Below are positions 32,591 to 43,211 of a stretch of 64,000 bases of DNA, one piece after another; position 1 is the stretch's first letter; each line of letters starts with the position of its first letter. Below the pieces are notes generated by a model. That model was not told where the DNA came from. It did no database searches and worked only from the letters and a program-made list of their open reading frames with translations. Origin of the DNA: Rheum nobile (taxonomy: Eukaryota; Streptophyta; Magnoliopsida; Caryophyllales; Polygonaceae); assembly GCA_027886185.1 (NCBI GenBank), contig WOAB01000893.1, forward strand, positions 3,100,001 to 3,164,000, written 5' to 3'. The position numbers and the translations under genes were made by a program.

Positions 32591-35505
32591 AGTCGACCCC
32601 CTCTTCTTGATGATAACCCTTTGCAACCAACCGGGCTTTGTAATGGTCAATAGATCCATCAGCGTGACGTTTGACCCTGTACACCCATTTACAGCCAACC
32701 AAATTAGCGTGACATTTACAGCCAACCACCCCTTTAAAGACCACATACCTTCTCTTGTGGGCTTGGGGGAAGTGTTTGGGTTCATTGTCAGGCTAGGGAT
32801 CAGGGGTGAAGGATGTTTGGATACAGTGTATGCTTTGGGTTTTAAGTTGACGGTGCGAGCTTGTGTGGTCATGGCATGGTTGGATGAGTCTGAGGCTCGT
32901 AAGTGAGGGTGTTGGGTAGGTAAGGGTGCATGGGTAGAAGCAGTGATATGTGGCGGTGGTACAAGATTAATTGGTGTTGGTGCGAGACTGATTTGTGGTG
33001 GTGAAGGGGCATGATCTGAGATGGGAGCCGAAAATATGGGTGTTGCCATTGATGTTGTTGGAGAAGAGGCTTCCCGAGGGTCGTTAGCAGGCGTCGGTGT
33101 AGTAGTGGACTATGAGCTGGACATTGCACCATGGTCTGCAGCGGATGACAAGAGGTCACAAATGATCAGTGTAGGTGGCAGAGTGGAGATTGTGGAAGAA
33201 ACTGACGTTGTGGACGGAAAAACAGACTCGTGAAAGATGACATGTGGACTAATATAGACCCAGGAAGACTTGGAATCAAAACATAGATAACCCTTGTGAC
33301 TCGAGCTATAACCAAGGAATAGACATGGCATAGTTTTAAACTCCAACTTGTTGTGACGATAGGGCCCAAGATAAGGAAGCATAGACACCCAAATGATCGA
33401 AGGAAAGAGTAGTCTGGTGATCTTTTGTAGAGACGATGGTAGGGAGTGTCGGTGTTTAGGGCGGGTGTGGTGGTTCAGTTGTGGAGGAATATGGCGGTGT
33501 GAAAGGCATGTTCCAAGAATTTGGAGGGTAGTTTTGAGTGGACGAGTAGGGTAAGGCCTTTTTCTTGGATGATGCGGTTGCGACGTTCAACCATATTTTT
33601 TTGTGTGGGGGTATGCGGACATGATATACGATGACGGATCCCTTGTGTTTGTAGGAGAGACGAGACATTTTGATACTCCCCGCCCCAGTCGGTTTGAAGT
33701 TATTTGATGGAAGCATTGAATTGTGTCTTGATCATGGTTTGAAATAGCTGAAAATAGTGTATGACTTGCGATTTGTGAGTCATAAAATAGATCCAAGTAA
33801 ACCGGGTACAATCATCCACAAATAAAACGAAATACCGACATCCATTAATGGATAAGGAGGGAGCAGGCCCCCAAACATCAGAATAAACGAGTTCAAAGGG
33901 AATAGTATGAGACACATGAGTCAAAGTTATAGGTAAATGATAACTTTTTCCTAAAGGACACGATTGGCACAACAATTGTGCATTATTGGAAGACACTGGA
34001 AGATGGAATTATTAAGCATGAAATGAAAGGTTGCTTGACTCGGTGACCCAATCGATGATGCCAATGGGAAGCAGTGGTGCATTCGTCAACAAGAGCCGTC
34101 TTGGAGACGGGTGAAGCAGCTTGTGGTAGGCAGTAGAGCCCACGGCTAACGACCCCTTTGAGAAGTACTCGTCCTTGCAGATCCTTTACGACACAAAAAT
34201 GAGGGTGGAATTTAATGTAAACATTGTTGTCTTTGGTTAGTTTAGTTATACTGACAAGGTTTTTGCTCATTTTTGTCACAAGCAATATATTAGATAAATG
34301 TAAGTATGGCCAAGATGAGTAATAGGTAGAATGGTATCGTTACCGAGAGAAAGCTGGTCACCGTCGGTGTAGTCGGAGTCAATTGTTACCTTGCTTAGAT
34401 CACCGGTAATGTGGTTAGTAGCCCCCGCATCGAGATACCAAGAGGGGTCGGAGATTGATGAAGGAGACGCCATAAAAGCGGCAGGTCCATTTGGTGGCGC
34501 TTGATTCAGACGATCAGTGAAATGACGGGATGAGAAAGCTTGAACGTTCAGCCTGCTGAAACAGTCTTTAGAAGAGTGACCGGTGCAGTCATAGATTTTT
34601 CACATAGCACGGGGACGAGACTGAGATTGGTCGCTGCTATCATTGCGATCAAGTTGCCTTGGTTGATATGGACGATTCTGCTGTCGAGGAGCTCGATCAG
34701 TAGGAGGGTGACGAGGGGCATAAGAAAGCTGCTGTGAGTAATTGGCACTTGGCTGGTTTGTTGTGAGGTAGCGACTGTCCTCTTGGAGTCGCTCTTCCTC
34801 ACGCAGAAGGTACCCCAGTAACTCATCTGAGGTGAATGGCTCAAGCCTGATGTTGACAACGGCTCAAAAGGCACCATATGACGGATCAAGACCGAAGAGA
34901 ATGCAGGCAACGAATTCATCATCGGAGACATGTTGATCACAATCAGCAAGAGAGTCAGTAAGTTGGCATTTTTTCTCAAAGTATTCAAGCATTGAGAGGC
35001 CACCCTTAGGAAGAGTGTTGAGTTGTTGCTTGAGATACGTAGATTGGGGCCCTTGACTGAGATTGGAACATCCTCTCAATGGTCTTCCACGCCTGACAGG
35101 ACGAGGTAGACTTGGAGATATTTCCCAGGAGAGCAGTAGAGATGGTCGTGCAAAGCTGATGAGAACGAACTTGTCACGGCGTTTCCAGACAAGAAAATCC
35201 GGATTGGTGATGGTGGTAGCAGCGGCGTCAGCGGTGGCTGTGGTGGTGATCGTCTCAGGAGGAAAGATTCCTGAATCAATGAAGGCCTTCAACTCAAAGG
35301 CACCGAGGGCATCTTGAACACTAGACCGCCATATCAATTAGTTTGTGCGATCCAACTTGAATGAAAAAACAGGAAATTGAAGTCCTGAATTGGGTATATT
35401 GCTGCAAGGGCTGCGTGAAGCAGATTTGTTGCAACATGACGAGACTGAGAGGTGTCATCATTGGTGGACGATGTTGGAGAAAGGTCATTGTTGTTGAGAG
35501 ACATG
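32591..35505 (-). pseudogene. Copia 1 gag, protease, integrase and N-terminal RT
   Basis: From the ATG at 35505 down: a Gag region with LNTLPKGGLSMLEYFEKKCQ and DDEFVACILFGLDPSY; protease WYLDAGATNHIT; WHHRLGH (pre-integrase); ELVYSDVWGPAP and FVLFVDDCTRFTWIYFM (integrase core); LPCLFLGY-like TMPCLFLGYSSSHKGY; then RT start GCKWVYRVKRHADGSIDHYK and ARLVAKGYHQEEGVDYF, cut by gypsy B. At least eight frame changes or stops. Confidence 0.88.
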
Positions 35506-35567
35506 GTGAAGAAACAGGTAAAGGTTGAACAATGTGTTTGTGGGGAAAAGAAGGGCTCTTGATATCA

Positions 35568-35722
35568 TATAAGAGGTATGTAAACAACTCTCTGTTGATC
35601 CTCTTCAACAAGAGAATGATTTATTATATAGTAGTGGAGTTTACAATAATAGGAAGATTACATGAATAATGAAGTTACATCAAATCATAAGATAATCATG
35701 GAAGATAATTCCTTCCCTAATA
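35568..35722 (-). repeat. Copia 1 LTR (5' in element sense)
   Basis: 155 bp, starting TATAAGAGGTATG and ending CCCTAATA on the plus strand. A degenerate primer site (ATGATATCAAGAGCCC on the minus strand) follows on the element side. Confidence 0.85.
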
Positions 35723-35727
35723 ACGTG

Positions 35728-36330
35728 AAATAGGTTAGTCTTAGATTTCTGAACTCTATGCGTTTAAAATATATATATAGAAATGTCGAGGATTTTGTGC
35801 AACGATTATTGTGGTTTCTTTTCTTGTCCCTCCCTCTTTTTGATTGTTCATTTTTAGGATATTTGTAAAATTCAACATCCTCTCCTCTCCTAGAGCTGTG
35901 TCCATTTCATATGCTGCAGTAAAAACTCTATAGGTGTTAATAGAGTGTAACTGGAAAGTATTAAGGGACAATTTGTGCTTATTTTTTCGTGGATATGGAT
36001 TTTAGCAGGTTGAATTTACTAGTCTCAATACCACTATTGTGAAATTCCAACACCTCTTTTAAAGTGCATGGCCACTAGACAGGGCAACACCAAATCCTTT
36101 CTCTAGTTTGAGTGAAAGAGGAACAATTTGTCACATGCTTTGAATTAGTGTCTCTGCTATGGGTTTCTGTTAGAATTGAATAGAATTGTCATGGGAAACA
36201 AGTTAGAGATGGCGAGATTTATAATTTATCTAAGATTTGATTGATTTTGTAGCTAGAAAGATATTATGTTATAAGTATTTGTGAATTGTGAGAATACTTG
36301 TGTGTCCTGATATCTGTATGCAAGAAGGAG
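35728..36330. other. Upstream region of AP2-like copy 1
   Basis: It resumes the host sequence cut at 11449: AAATAGGTTAGTCTTAGATTT matches AAATCGGTCTATTCTCAGATTT at 37966 upstream of copy 2. Near 36195, ACAAGTTAGAGATGGCGAGA matches ACAAGTTACAGATGGTGAGA at 38538. It is probably 5' UTR or intron sequence. No clear coding exon. Confidence 0.5.
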
Positions 36331-36960
36331 ATGACTGCTAATTTTCGAACAAAAAATCATACAATTTTAAGAAAGTCCCGAGGTGTTAGGCATAGAAAAT
36401 CAGGCAAGTGGAGAGATGCAATGCTACATCCAAGTGCAAGGGCTTCAGTATTGCAACAGATGGATGCTTCTTTTCTTGCAATCCCTTCACTTGGGCGTTT
36501 CACCCACACCATCAGGAAAATGGAGTACTTGTATTTGGAGTCGAGTTACAAAGGCCTGCGAGTGGCTGGGCACTTACAATACTCTAGAAGAGGTTGAAAA
36601 TGTGCATATACAATCAAGAAGCTTTATGTTTCCAGCTAGGAACAAGCTTCATGGGCGTGGTGTAGGCGAAACAAAAGGAGGAACTTTGTATTACGCCAAT
36701 ACAGGAGAATGGGGAGCTGGTATCCGACATCCGATTACAAAGGTTTTAGTGTGGCTTGGCACTTATGATACGCCGCAAGAGGCTAAAAATGCATACACAA
36801 CAAAGAAGCTTGAGTTTGTCTCTGTGTTTGGTGGAAAGAAACGAGGTGTATATCAAAGAACACCATATGCCATAATCCAAAATCCAATAATGCCGAGGAG
36901 CATGAAATCGCATTAGCTTGTAAACCAGAGGTCCGTGTTTCTGAGGCTAAGACCAAGTTG
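36331..36960 (+). pseudogene. AP2/ERF-like gene copy 1 with four degenerate AP2 repeats
   Basis: The ATG at 36331 is followed by SRGVRHRKSGKW (first repeat, starting about 36379). After a frame change the second repeat reads SGKW..CEWLGTYNTLEE (from about 36493). The third reads TGEWGAGIRHPITKVLVWLG then TYDTPQEAKNAY (from about 36653). The fourth starts KKRGVYQRT (about 36842) and breaks off. GKW, WLGTYDT and EEA are hallmarks of the AP2 DNA-binding fold. AP2 proteins normally have one or two domains. Frameshifts and stops suggest a pseudogene; its 5' flank is displaced by the 24-kb transposon nest. Confidence 0.75.
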
Positions 36961-38821
36961 CTAAAGGAGATTATTTCGGGGAAAGTAGAATGTTGAGGTT
37001 TGTGAACAAGCTAAGGAAGAGTTTGACACTGATGTTGTCAATGCTGATGGGGTATTAAATGGAGAGTTTAGCAACATTGATTATGAGCTATGGTTGGTAT
37101 GAGGATGCAATGGACGCCAGTCTGGAACTGCAATGCCCCTGACCATTTTTGTTTATGAAAGCAATCTATAGTTCTTCAAATCTCCTAGAGGTTTAAATTT
37201 TGTTCTGATCTTCTAGCAATGGAGCAAAGGTAGCTAGATGGAGATACTTTACTAGTATAGTTGTTTGTTCTAACCTCTTAGGACAAATGCATAGTAACTT
37301 CTCTTTGATGTACAATTCTAGACTACGGAGTAATAATTAGTCATGCTTTAGATAATCTTATTTACTCTTCAAGTCCAATTTATTACGAAAAAGTAATCAA
37401 CGCGAGATGGAGATTGGTTGGGTCTCAACCAGTCTATTGTAGGCCTAAGATGGCAACCGATAAAAAAGCCCAAGAATGAATATATGCAATAACACTGAAG
37501 CAGCAGAAAACGACAAAGATCGAGAATGAAGGCCTGCATTCTGCAATGTATAACGGTATTGGAGAATCTTCATGGAATTTCACAGCGCGAGGTCAGTACA
37601 CCACTTTCTACCGGATTTTGTCTGTATTGCCTACCGCCATCTCAAATAAACTGACTGTCTAAGGTGTGCTGATTTTTCATTTTCATTTCATTTTTTCCAG
37701 CTAAACCAAATGGAGGTTCGCATTGTGAATGTGTGTGCTCTGTTGATTTTGAGCCGACTATCTATGTTTCCTCTTCGCTTGGTTGTGTGAATTCAGATTC
37801 TCCGTTAGTTGTCTTCTAGCTCGTTCTTTCCTTTCACTGAGCAACTTTTGAATACGTTCTACTTCTTTCGCAGGCGGTCTGTGTTTGTTAGTTAAAAGTG
37901 AGGACATCATCACTGCTCAGAAATTGGAATCTCATTCTTTCTTCCAGGTGAACGATCTGGTTTTTTAAATCGGTCTATTCTCAGATTTGCATGACTTTTA
38001 ATTTTGTGAATGCAATCTCCTTGTTCACCATGTCTTGTGAACGCTAAATGGAGGTAGATTACATGATCATTGAAGTTCAATATCATACGATGCAGGATAC
38101 TCAAACCGCAAAATAGATGTGATTAATGATGTGAATGCATTATTCTGATCGTTTCTTTTCTTGTAGATTAGGAAGATTACTATCACCACCAAGTCCTCGG
38201 ATACTTTAATGTGCTCCATTGTTTATATCTTTTCTTTGGATTTTGAGGTTAATGGATTTCATTTCACCAGATTGACAACTGATCGACTTCTGTTACTTCC
38301 CTGGGTGTATCTCTCAAACTTAGATAGCAATTCAGAATACAACTTCATCTCCCTTTTTTCCTGTTCTTTTTCAGACTCCTCTTTTTAGGGAGTACGGTAA
38401 CTGTAAACGGCAACACTATTCTTTCTCTACTTCCAGTGAACATGAATTTGTTCTGATAATAGGATTTGAATTAAACTAGGCCTATTATGCTTTTTTGTTA
38501 GAGAAAATGTTCAAAGATAGAGAACTGTAGACGAGAACAAGTTACAGATGGTGAGACTAAATTCTGTTTACAACGTTTATCTACGATTTCGTTGCCATGA
38601 ACATAAATGTATTCTAAACACTGTACCGTAACCAACATATTGTTGCTGAAATCCGACTGTCAAACACAAATCTGTTGTTTTAGTGATTCCTACCCCATTG
38701 CTAGAGGGAAAAAATGCCCTATAGAAACAGGGGAAACACACAATAACAAGGATTATAATGATGTTGTGATTATTCTGAAGAGGTTGCAAATTATTATAGT
38801 GAAAGTCGGTGTGTGCAAGAA
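36961..38821. other. 3' flank of copy 1 and upstream region of AP2-like copy 2
   Basis: 36961-37230 matches 40780-40990 (GCTAAGGAAGAGTTTGAC and CCAGTCTGGAA.TGCAATGC), so it is the 3' part of the duplicated unit. 37540-38800 is the 5' part of copy 2. A candidate small first exon ends near 37590 before GTCAGT, but I cannot confirm it. No transposon is seen here. Confidence 0.45.
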
Positions 38822-39531
38822 ATGGTTGCTCTTTCTCCAACAAAACATACAAATTTTAGAAAGCATCGAGGTGTTAGGCACAGAAAACAAGAGAGTGGAT
38901 AGCTGCAATTTCACATCTGATTACAAAGGCTTCAATATTGCGAGAGATGGATGCTTCCTTTCTTGCAATTCCTTTAGGATTTAGGAAGCTCTCGGGTGTT
39001 TTACGCACCACTTTAGGAAAATAAGGAGATAAGATTTGGAATCCAATTACAAAGCACTCAGTTTGGCTGGGCTGCTATGATACTCCAGAAGAGGCTGAAG
39101 ATGTATGTACAAACAAGAAGGTAGAGTTCAACCTTATGTTTCCAACTATTTCCAAACTACGTGGGGCTGGTGTATGCGGACGAAAACAAGGCGGGTTGTA
39201 TTGCACCAATACAGGAAAATGGGAAGCGAGTATCCGACATCCGATTGCAAAGGTTTTATTATGGCTTGGAACTTACAACACTGTCGAAGAGGCTGAATAT
39301 GCTTATACGGAAATGAAGCTTGAGTTCGACTGTGTCTCTCCAACTGTTGGCAAGCAACGTGGTGTATATCAAAGAAAACTACGCATATGGTATGCTATAA
39401 TCCAAAATCTAATAACGAGGCGTGCTGAACATTTGGGTACTTATGACACTGCTGAAGAGGCTGTAGAAACTCGTAGCATAAAGAAGTGTGAGTTGGATTC
39501 GTTGGCTTCTGTTAAGAAGTGGCACAATTGT
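38822..39531 (+). pseudogene. AP2/ERF-like gene copy 2 with four degenerate AP2 repeats
   Basis: The ATG at 38822 gives MVALSPTKHTNFRKHRGVRH, then a stop. Repeat starts lie near 38866, 38990, 39165 and 39357. The third and fourth share one open frame (39136-39534): TGKWEASIRHPIAKVLLWLG, TYNTVEEAEYAY, then RGVYQRKLRIWYAIIQNLIT and LGTYDTAEEA. Repeat order and junctions match copy 1, so the fourfold structure predates the gene duplication. The 3' end is cut by a copia fragment at 39532; the missing 3' part resumes at about 40600. Confidence 0.78.
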
Positions 39532-39761
39532 TAACGCACACAAGATTGGGGAATTCCCTTTTCTGATTGATATTCACAATAAACAATTACAACCAATTTA
39601 TAATACAGAAAGCTAATGAAGAAACTAATCCTATCCTATAAACAAGGAGATACATCAGAAGTGGAGGAAGAGGTTACAACGTTACACATAAAATCAGGAA
39701 ATTAATTAACTCACTAATTTGACCTATTCTATCGGATGACCTATTCTTGTGCTGGTTGTTA
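39532..39761 (-). repeat. LTR of truncated copia element (copia 3)
   Basis: On the minus strand it starts TAACAACCAGC right after a G-rich tract (GCCGGGGGG) and ends GTGCGTTA, giving TAAC/GTTA inverted ends instead of TG/CA. About 230 bp. The partner LTR is not present. Confidence 0.65.
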
Positions 39762-40598
39762 CCCCCCGGCAAGACCAAGACCGGGACGGACTTGGAGCTT
39801 GGAACGAAGAAAGGCAACCCGGTCCTTGGAAAGAGGCTTGGTGAATATATCTGCAAGTTGATCGTTGGAGGAGACATGATGAACTTTGAGAGTCCCTGAT
39901 TCAACTTATTCACGAACGAAGTGAAAATCCAACTGAATATGCTTGGAGCGGGCACTTATAACCGGGTTTTTGCACATGAAATTAGCGCCGATGTTGTCGC
40001 ACAGTAGCTTAGGAGGTTGCTGTAGAGGAGCACCAAGATCGCACAGCAGTTGCTTGATCCACAATAATTCAGCAGCGGTGTAGGCGAGGGCTCTATATTC
40101 CGCTTCTGTACTCGATCTTGCAACCACTTTTTGCTTGCGAGAAGTCCAGCTAATCAGATTGGGACCATGGAAAATGGCAAAGCCATATTGTGAGCGACAA
40201 TCTTCGATGTCTGAGATCCAACCAGCGTCGGAATAGGCTAGGAGAAAGGGTGAGTCGGTTTGGCGAAAACTAAGGCAGTGAGACAAAGTGCCATTGAGGT
40301 ACCGAAGGATGCGTTTGACAGCTTGCCAATGTTGAAGGGTTGGCTTATGCATATACTGACAGACCCTATTAACGGCGAAAGAGATGTCGGGGCGAGTTAT
40401 GGTGGCGTATTGGAGGGAGCCTACAATACGTCTATAGAGGGTTGGGTCGGGGAAGGTTTCGCCGATTTTGGACAGTTTGGTTGATGGGTCTGCAGGGGTG
40501 GGAATGGGTTTTGAATCTGTCATGTTGCTCCTAGTTAGGATATCTTCAATGTACCGACTTTGGGAGAGAAGGATAGTGGTTGGGGATCGGGTAATTTG
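39762..40598 (-). pseudogene. Copia 3 RT C-terminus and RNase H fragment
   Basis: The long frame reads TILLSQSRYIEDILTRS, RIVGSLQYATITRPDISFAV, NRVCQYMHKPT, AYSDAGWISDIEDCRSQYG, KVVARSSTEAEYRA and LLCDNIGANFMCKNPV, then a stop after FHFVRE. Beyond it, other frames continue ADIFTKPL-like sequence to the LTR. It is truncated at the 5' side and belongs to a different subfamily from copia 1. Confidence 0.88.
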
Positions 40599-40717
40599 AA
40601 GGAAACAGTAAGAGTTTATGATAATTCCATTGAACATGAGTGTAACAATAGATTAGATCTTGTTGTTGAGAAGGAAACAGTAAGAGTTTATGATAATTCC
40701 ATTGAACATGAGTGTAA
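40599..40717 (+). repeat. 47-bp tandem duplication at the copia 3 junction
   Basis: AAGGAAACAGTAAGAGTTTA and the following 27 bp occur at 40599-40645 and again at 40671-40717. This is too long for a copia target duplication. It may reflect repair when the 5' end of copia 3 was lost. Confidence 0.8.
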
Positions 40718-41100
40718 TTGGTTCTAAATCTGAAGTTGTTGTTTCTGAGGCCTGAAACTCAAAGATCACAATTGCTAACATTGATGATTGTACGGATGTG
40801 CAAAATAGTCAGACACCAATGTTAAGGTCTATGGCTAAGGAAGAGTTTGACTGATGTAGTGGTTGCCAGTCTGGAATTGCAATGCACTTGTCCGTCTTTG
40901 ATTATAAAGAAATGTACAGTTCTTTAGAACTCCTAGAGGAAGATACTACAATATATTTTTGTTCTAATCATTTAGCAATGGTGCACAAAGTAGTTAGAGG
41001 AACATACTTGAATATATAGTTTGTGATCTTTTAGCACAGGAGCCCAGTAACATCTCTTTGATGTACATGCCTAGACTTTTATGGCTTAAATAAGTAGTTA
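40718..41100 (+). pseudogene. 3' part of AP2-like copy 2, displaced by copia 3
   Basis: It reads VVVSEA-like codons (GTTGTTGTTTCTGAGGCC) that match the EVRVSEAKT stretch after the fourth repeat of copy 1, followed by the shared GCTAAGGAAGAGTTTGAC and noncoding 3' flank. Stops are present. Confidence 0.5.
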
Positions 41101-41206
41101 GATGATGAACTAAACCCTTAAGTCCAATATATATTATGCAATGAACTCTCCTTACAACCTAAGGAGCAATCTTAATGGTTAGTCAAAATCTGTGAAGGAA
41201 GGTGGC

Positions 41207-43211
41207 ATGGCACAAAAAGTGCAAGGGTTAGCTTCTGTGATGGAGAACACATAGCAACCAGTGCAAGGGCCAGACATCGCTGGGAAAGAGGCAGTGTATG
41301 AGAGTAAGGGGAAGGAAGCAACTCCCACACCACCTAAAATAATAAAGAAGGCCATAAAGCCAAAGGAGTTGCCAATGCCATCCTTCAAGCTTATAAGCTC
41401 AGAGGAGTTAGAGACCTCTGATGTAGACATGGATGAAGGACATGAAGATGAAAGGGATGATGCAGAAAAGGACAAAGAGGTCGATGAAGCTGAAAAGGAG
41501 AAAGAAAAGGACAAGAGGAAGGGAAATAGGCAACAACTTCAAGATGATGCTCCTGAAAAACAAAAGGAAACACAAAAAGACAAGGGGAAGGGAAATGAAG
41601 GGAAGGGAAAAGGGAAGGTATAAGATAATACTGATGAAATAGAGAAGGAAAAATAAAAGGATAAGGGCAAGGGCAAGGGCAAGGGGAAAGGGAAGCAAGT
41701 GCAGGATGATGCTAATATGGTTCATGGGCCAAGACACAAGAAAATTGGAGAAAAGTTGAGAAGCCCATACAAAAGCCGAACCGTAGACATATTTACAAAG
41801 AGACCTAAGGAAGCAATGTTGGTATACAACTATTGTCTGAAGTGCAACTTCAGAGTGTAAGATTTACATACGTTAAGACATTTTTTTATTATGGTAAATA
41901 TTAGAGCTACAGATTTACTAATGGATGAATTTCTATTTCTATACACCTTAAGAGTGAGCTTGTATTTTAACACAAGTCGCTCAAAGTTATGGGGATGGAG
42001 TTGTCTATGAAAACGGACATCCACTACAAAGCTATTGATGCGTGGACAATAGTTTTAAACGCCAATGAGGAAGTGAAGAGCAACAATAAACCGAGCAGAG
42101 CATTCTTGTATGTCTACCAAATGGTACGTAAACTTTTTTAATCTTAATAAAATAAGGTTCATGGATGAATACTATGAGGTTCATCGTATAAAGCATGAAG
42201 TTCTTCTATAAAGTTCATGCATAGGTATTTTCATGCAGTATTGAAAAGTTTAATTTGTTCAACATTTGCTTTTAAAATAGAGTAACATAGGGTCATTTTA
42301 TGAAAAGGAGGTGCATGGATTATTAAATAAGGTTCATTGAACTACACAGCAAGGTTCAACAATTTCTCTGTGCAGTTTTTAGCGTGTATATATAATTGAT
42401 TTATGGTAACACAAGTTATTAAATGTTGAAAACAAGATATCAAGTTGAAAGATCAGTTAGGAGAGTACATGAAGAACATCGACTTAGCCGTGACTCAGGT
42501 GCATGGGTGAAAAATGAAGGACGTAGACATGGTAAAATTATTACTAGTTTGAGCTTGTATGTTTTTTGTGTTGATTATTCTTTTTTAGTAGAATTCAAAG
42601 GTACGTTATTAAATGAAGGAATTATTATAGGTTGTTATACTTGTCTTAATCCACAATGACCGCTACTTTGTCATTTCCATGAACATCAAGAGTAAAGCCA
42701 TACATGTGTTGGACTGTACCCTGAACAATGGTGATATAGCCTTCTATAAACCGGTAATTACGAAGATTGTAAGTGTATAAGAATGTCTAAAATTGTCCCG
42801 GCATGAACAATTTTTTTCCTATTTGGTAACTAATGCATGTGAACACACATAAGATGAAATATAGTTGTTCATTGTGTTCAGTTAGAGTGGACTACAGTTT
42901 GCCTCCGTGCGAAACACTTGCTCAAAAGAGGAAATGACCTTGAAGTTGCACAACCTAAGGCGCAGTTGATTCCTCTTTCATGCCAGACTGAGAGTGCACA
43001 AGATCAAAGCTCTAGGGTGTATGCAATTCGACATATGGAGAAGTACATGGGGGTGCTGAATGACAATTGGGAGGACCAAAAGAAAACAAAAACAAAAAGA
43101 AGAGCATTGAAGAACTACAGATCAAATATGTCCATACCATCATCACCTCGAAAGCTAATGAAATCAAGGATAGCATACTTCATACCATTAACGAAAACCC
43201 TGAAGAACTGA
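41207..43211 (+). pseudogene. Ulp1-like (C48) cysteine protease gene of transposon type
   Basis: Exon 1 (from the ATG at 41207) is rich in K, E and G (KDKGKGNEGKGKG), has stops near 41252 and 41621 and ends RHKKIGEKLRSPYKSRTVDI before a donor at about 41857. An exon near 41985-42122 ends in GTACGT. Near 42650-42765 the frame reads HNDRYFVISMNIKSKAIHVL then DCTLNNGD, containing the His and Asp of a Ulp1 triad, and ends at GTAAGT. The last exon reads SRVYAIRHMEKYMGVLNDNW; Ulp1 proteins have DCG before the VYAIRHME block, and here it is SSR, so the catalytic Cys is lost. Ulp1 genes of this kind ride in plant MULE and CACTA elements. Confidence 0.65.

Larger units (their letters stand above)
11450..35722 (-). 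mobile_element. Degraded copia element (copia 1) split by a 19.6-kb gypsy nest
   Basis: LTRs at 11450-11630 and 35568-35722 are flanked by a perfect 5-bp duplication ACGTG (11445-11449 and 35723-35727). Without the inserted gypsy B the element is about 4.6 kb, normal for plant copia. Gene order on the minus strand is gag, protease, integrase, reverse transcriptase, RNase H. The LTRs differ by roughly 7 percent by eye, the most diverged pair of the nest, as expected for its oldest layer. LTR termini are TA..TA on the sense strand rather than TG..CA. Confidence 0.88.

Noticed and set aside
37910..38104. Minus-strand 64-codon frame upstream of AP2-like copy 2
   Set aside because: No motif, not conserved in the matching region of copy 1, and in probable noncoding upstream DNA.
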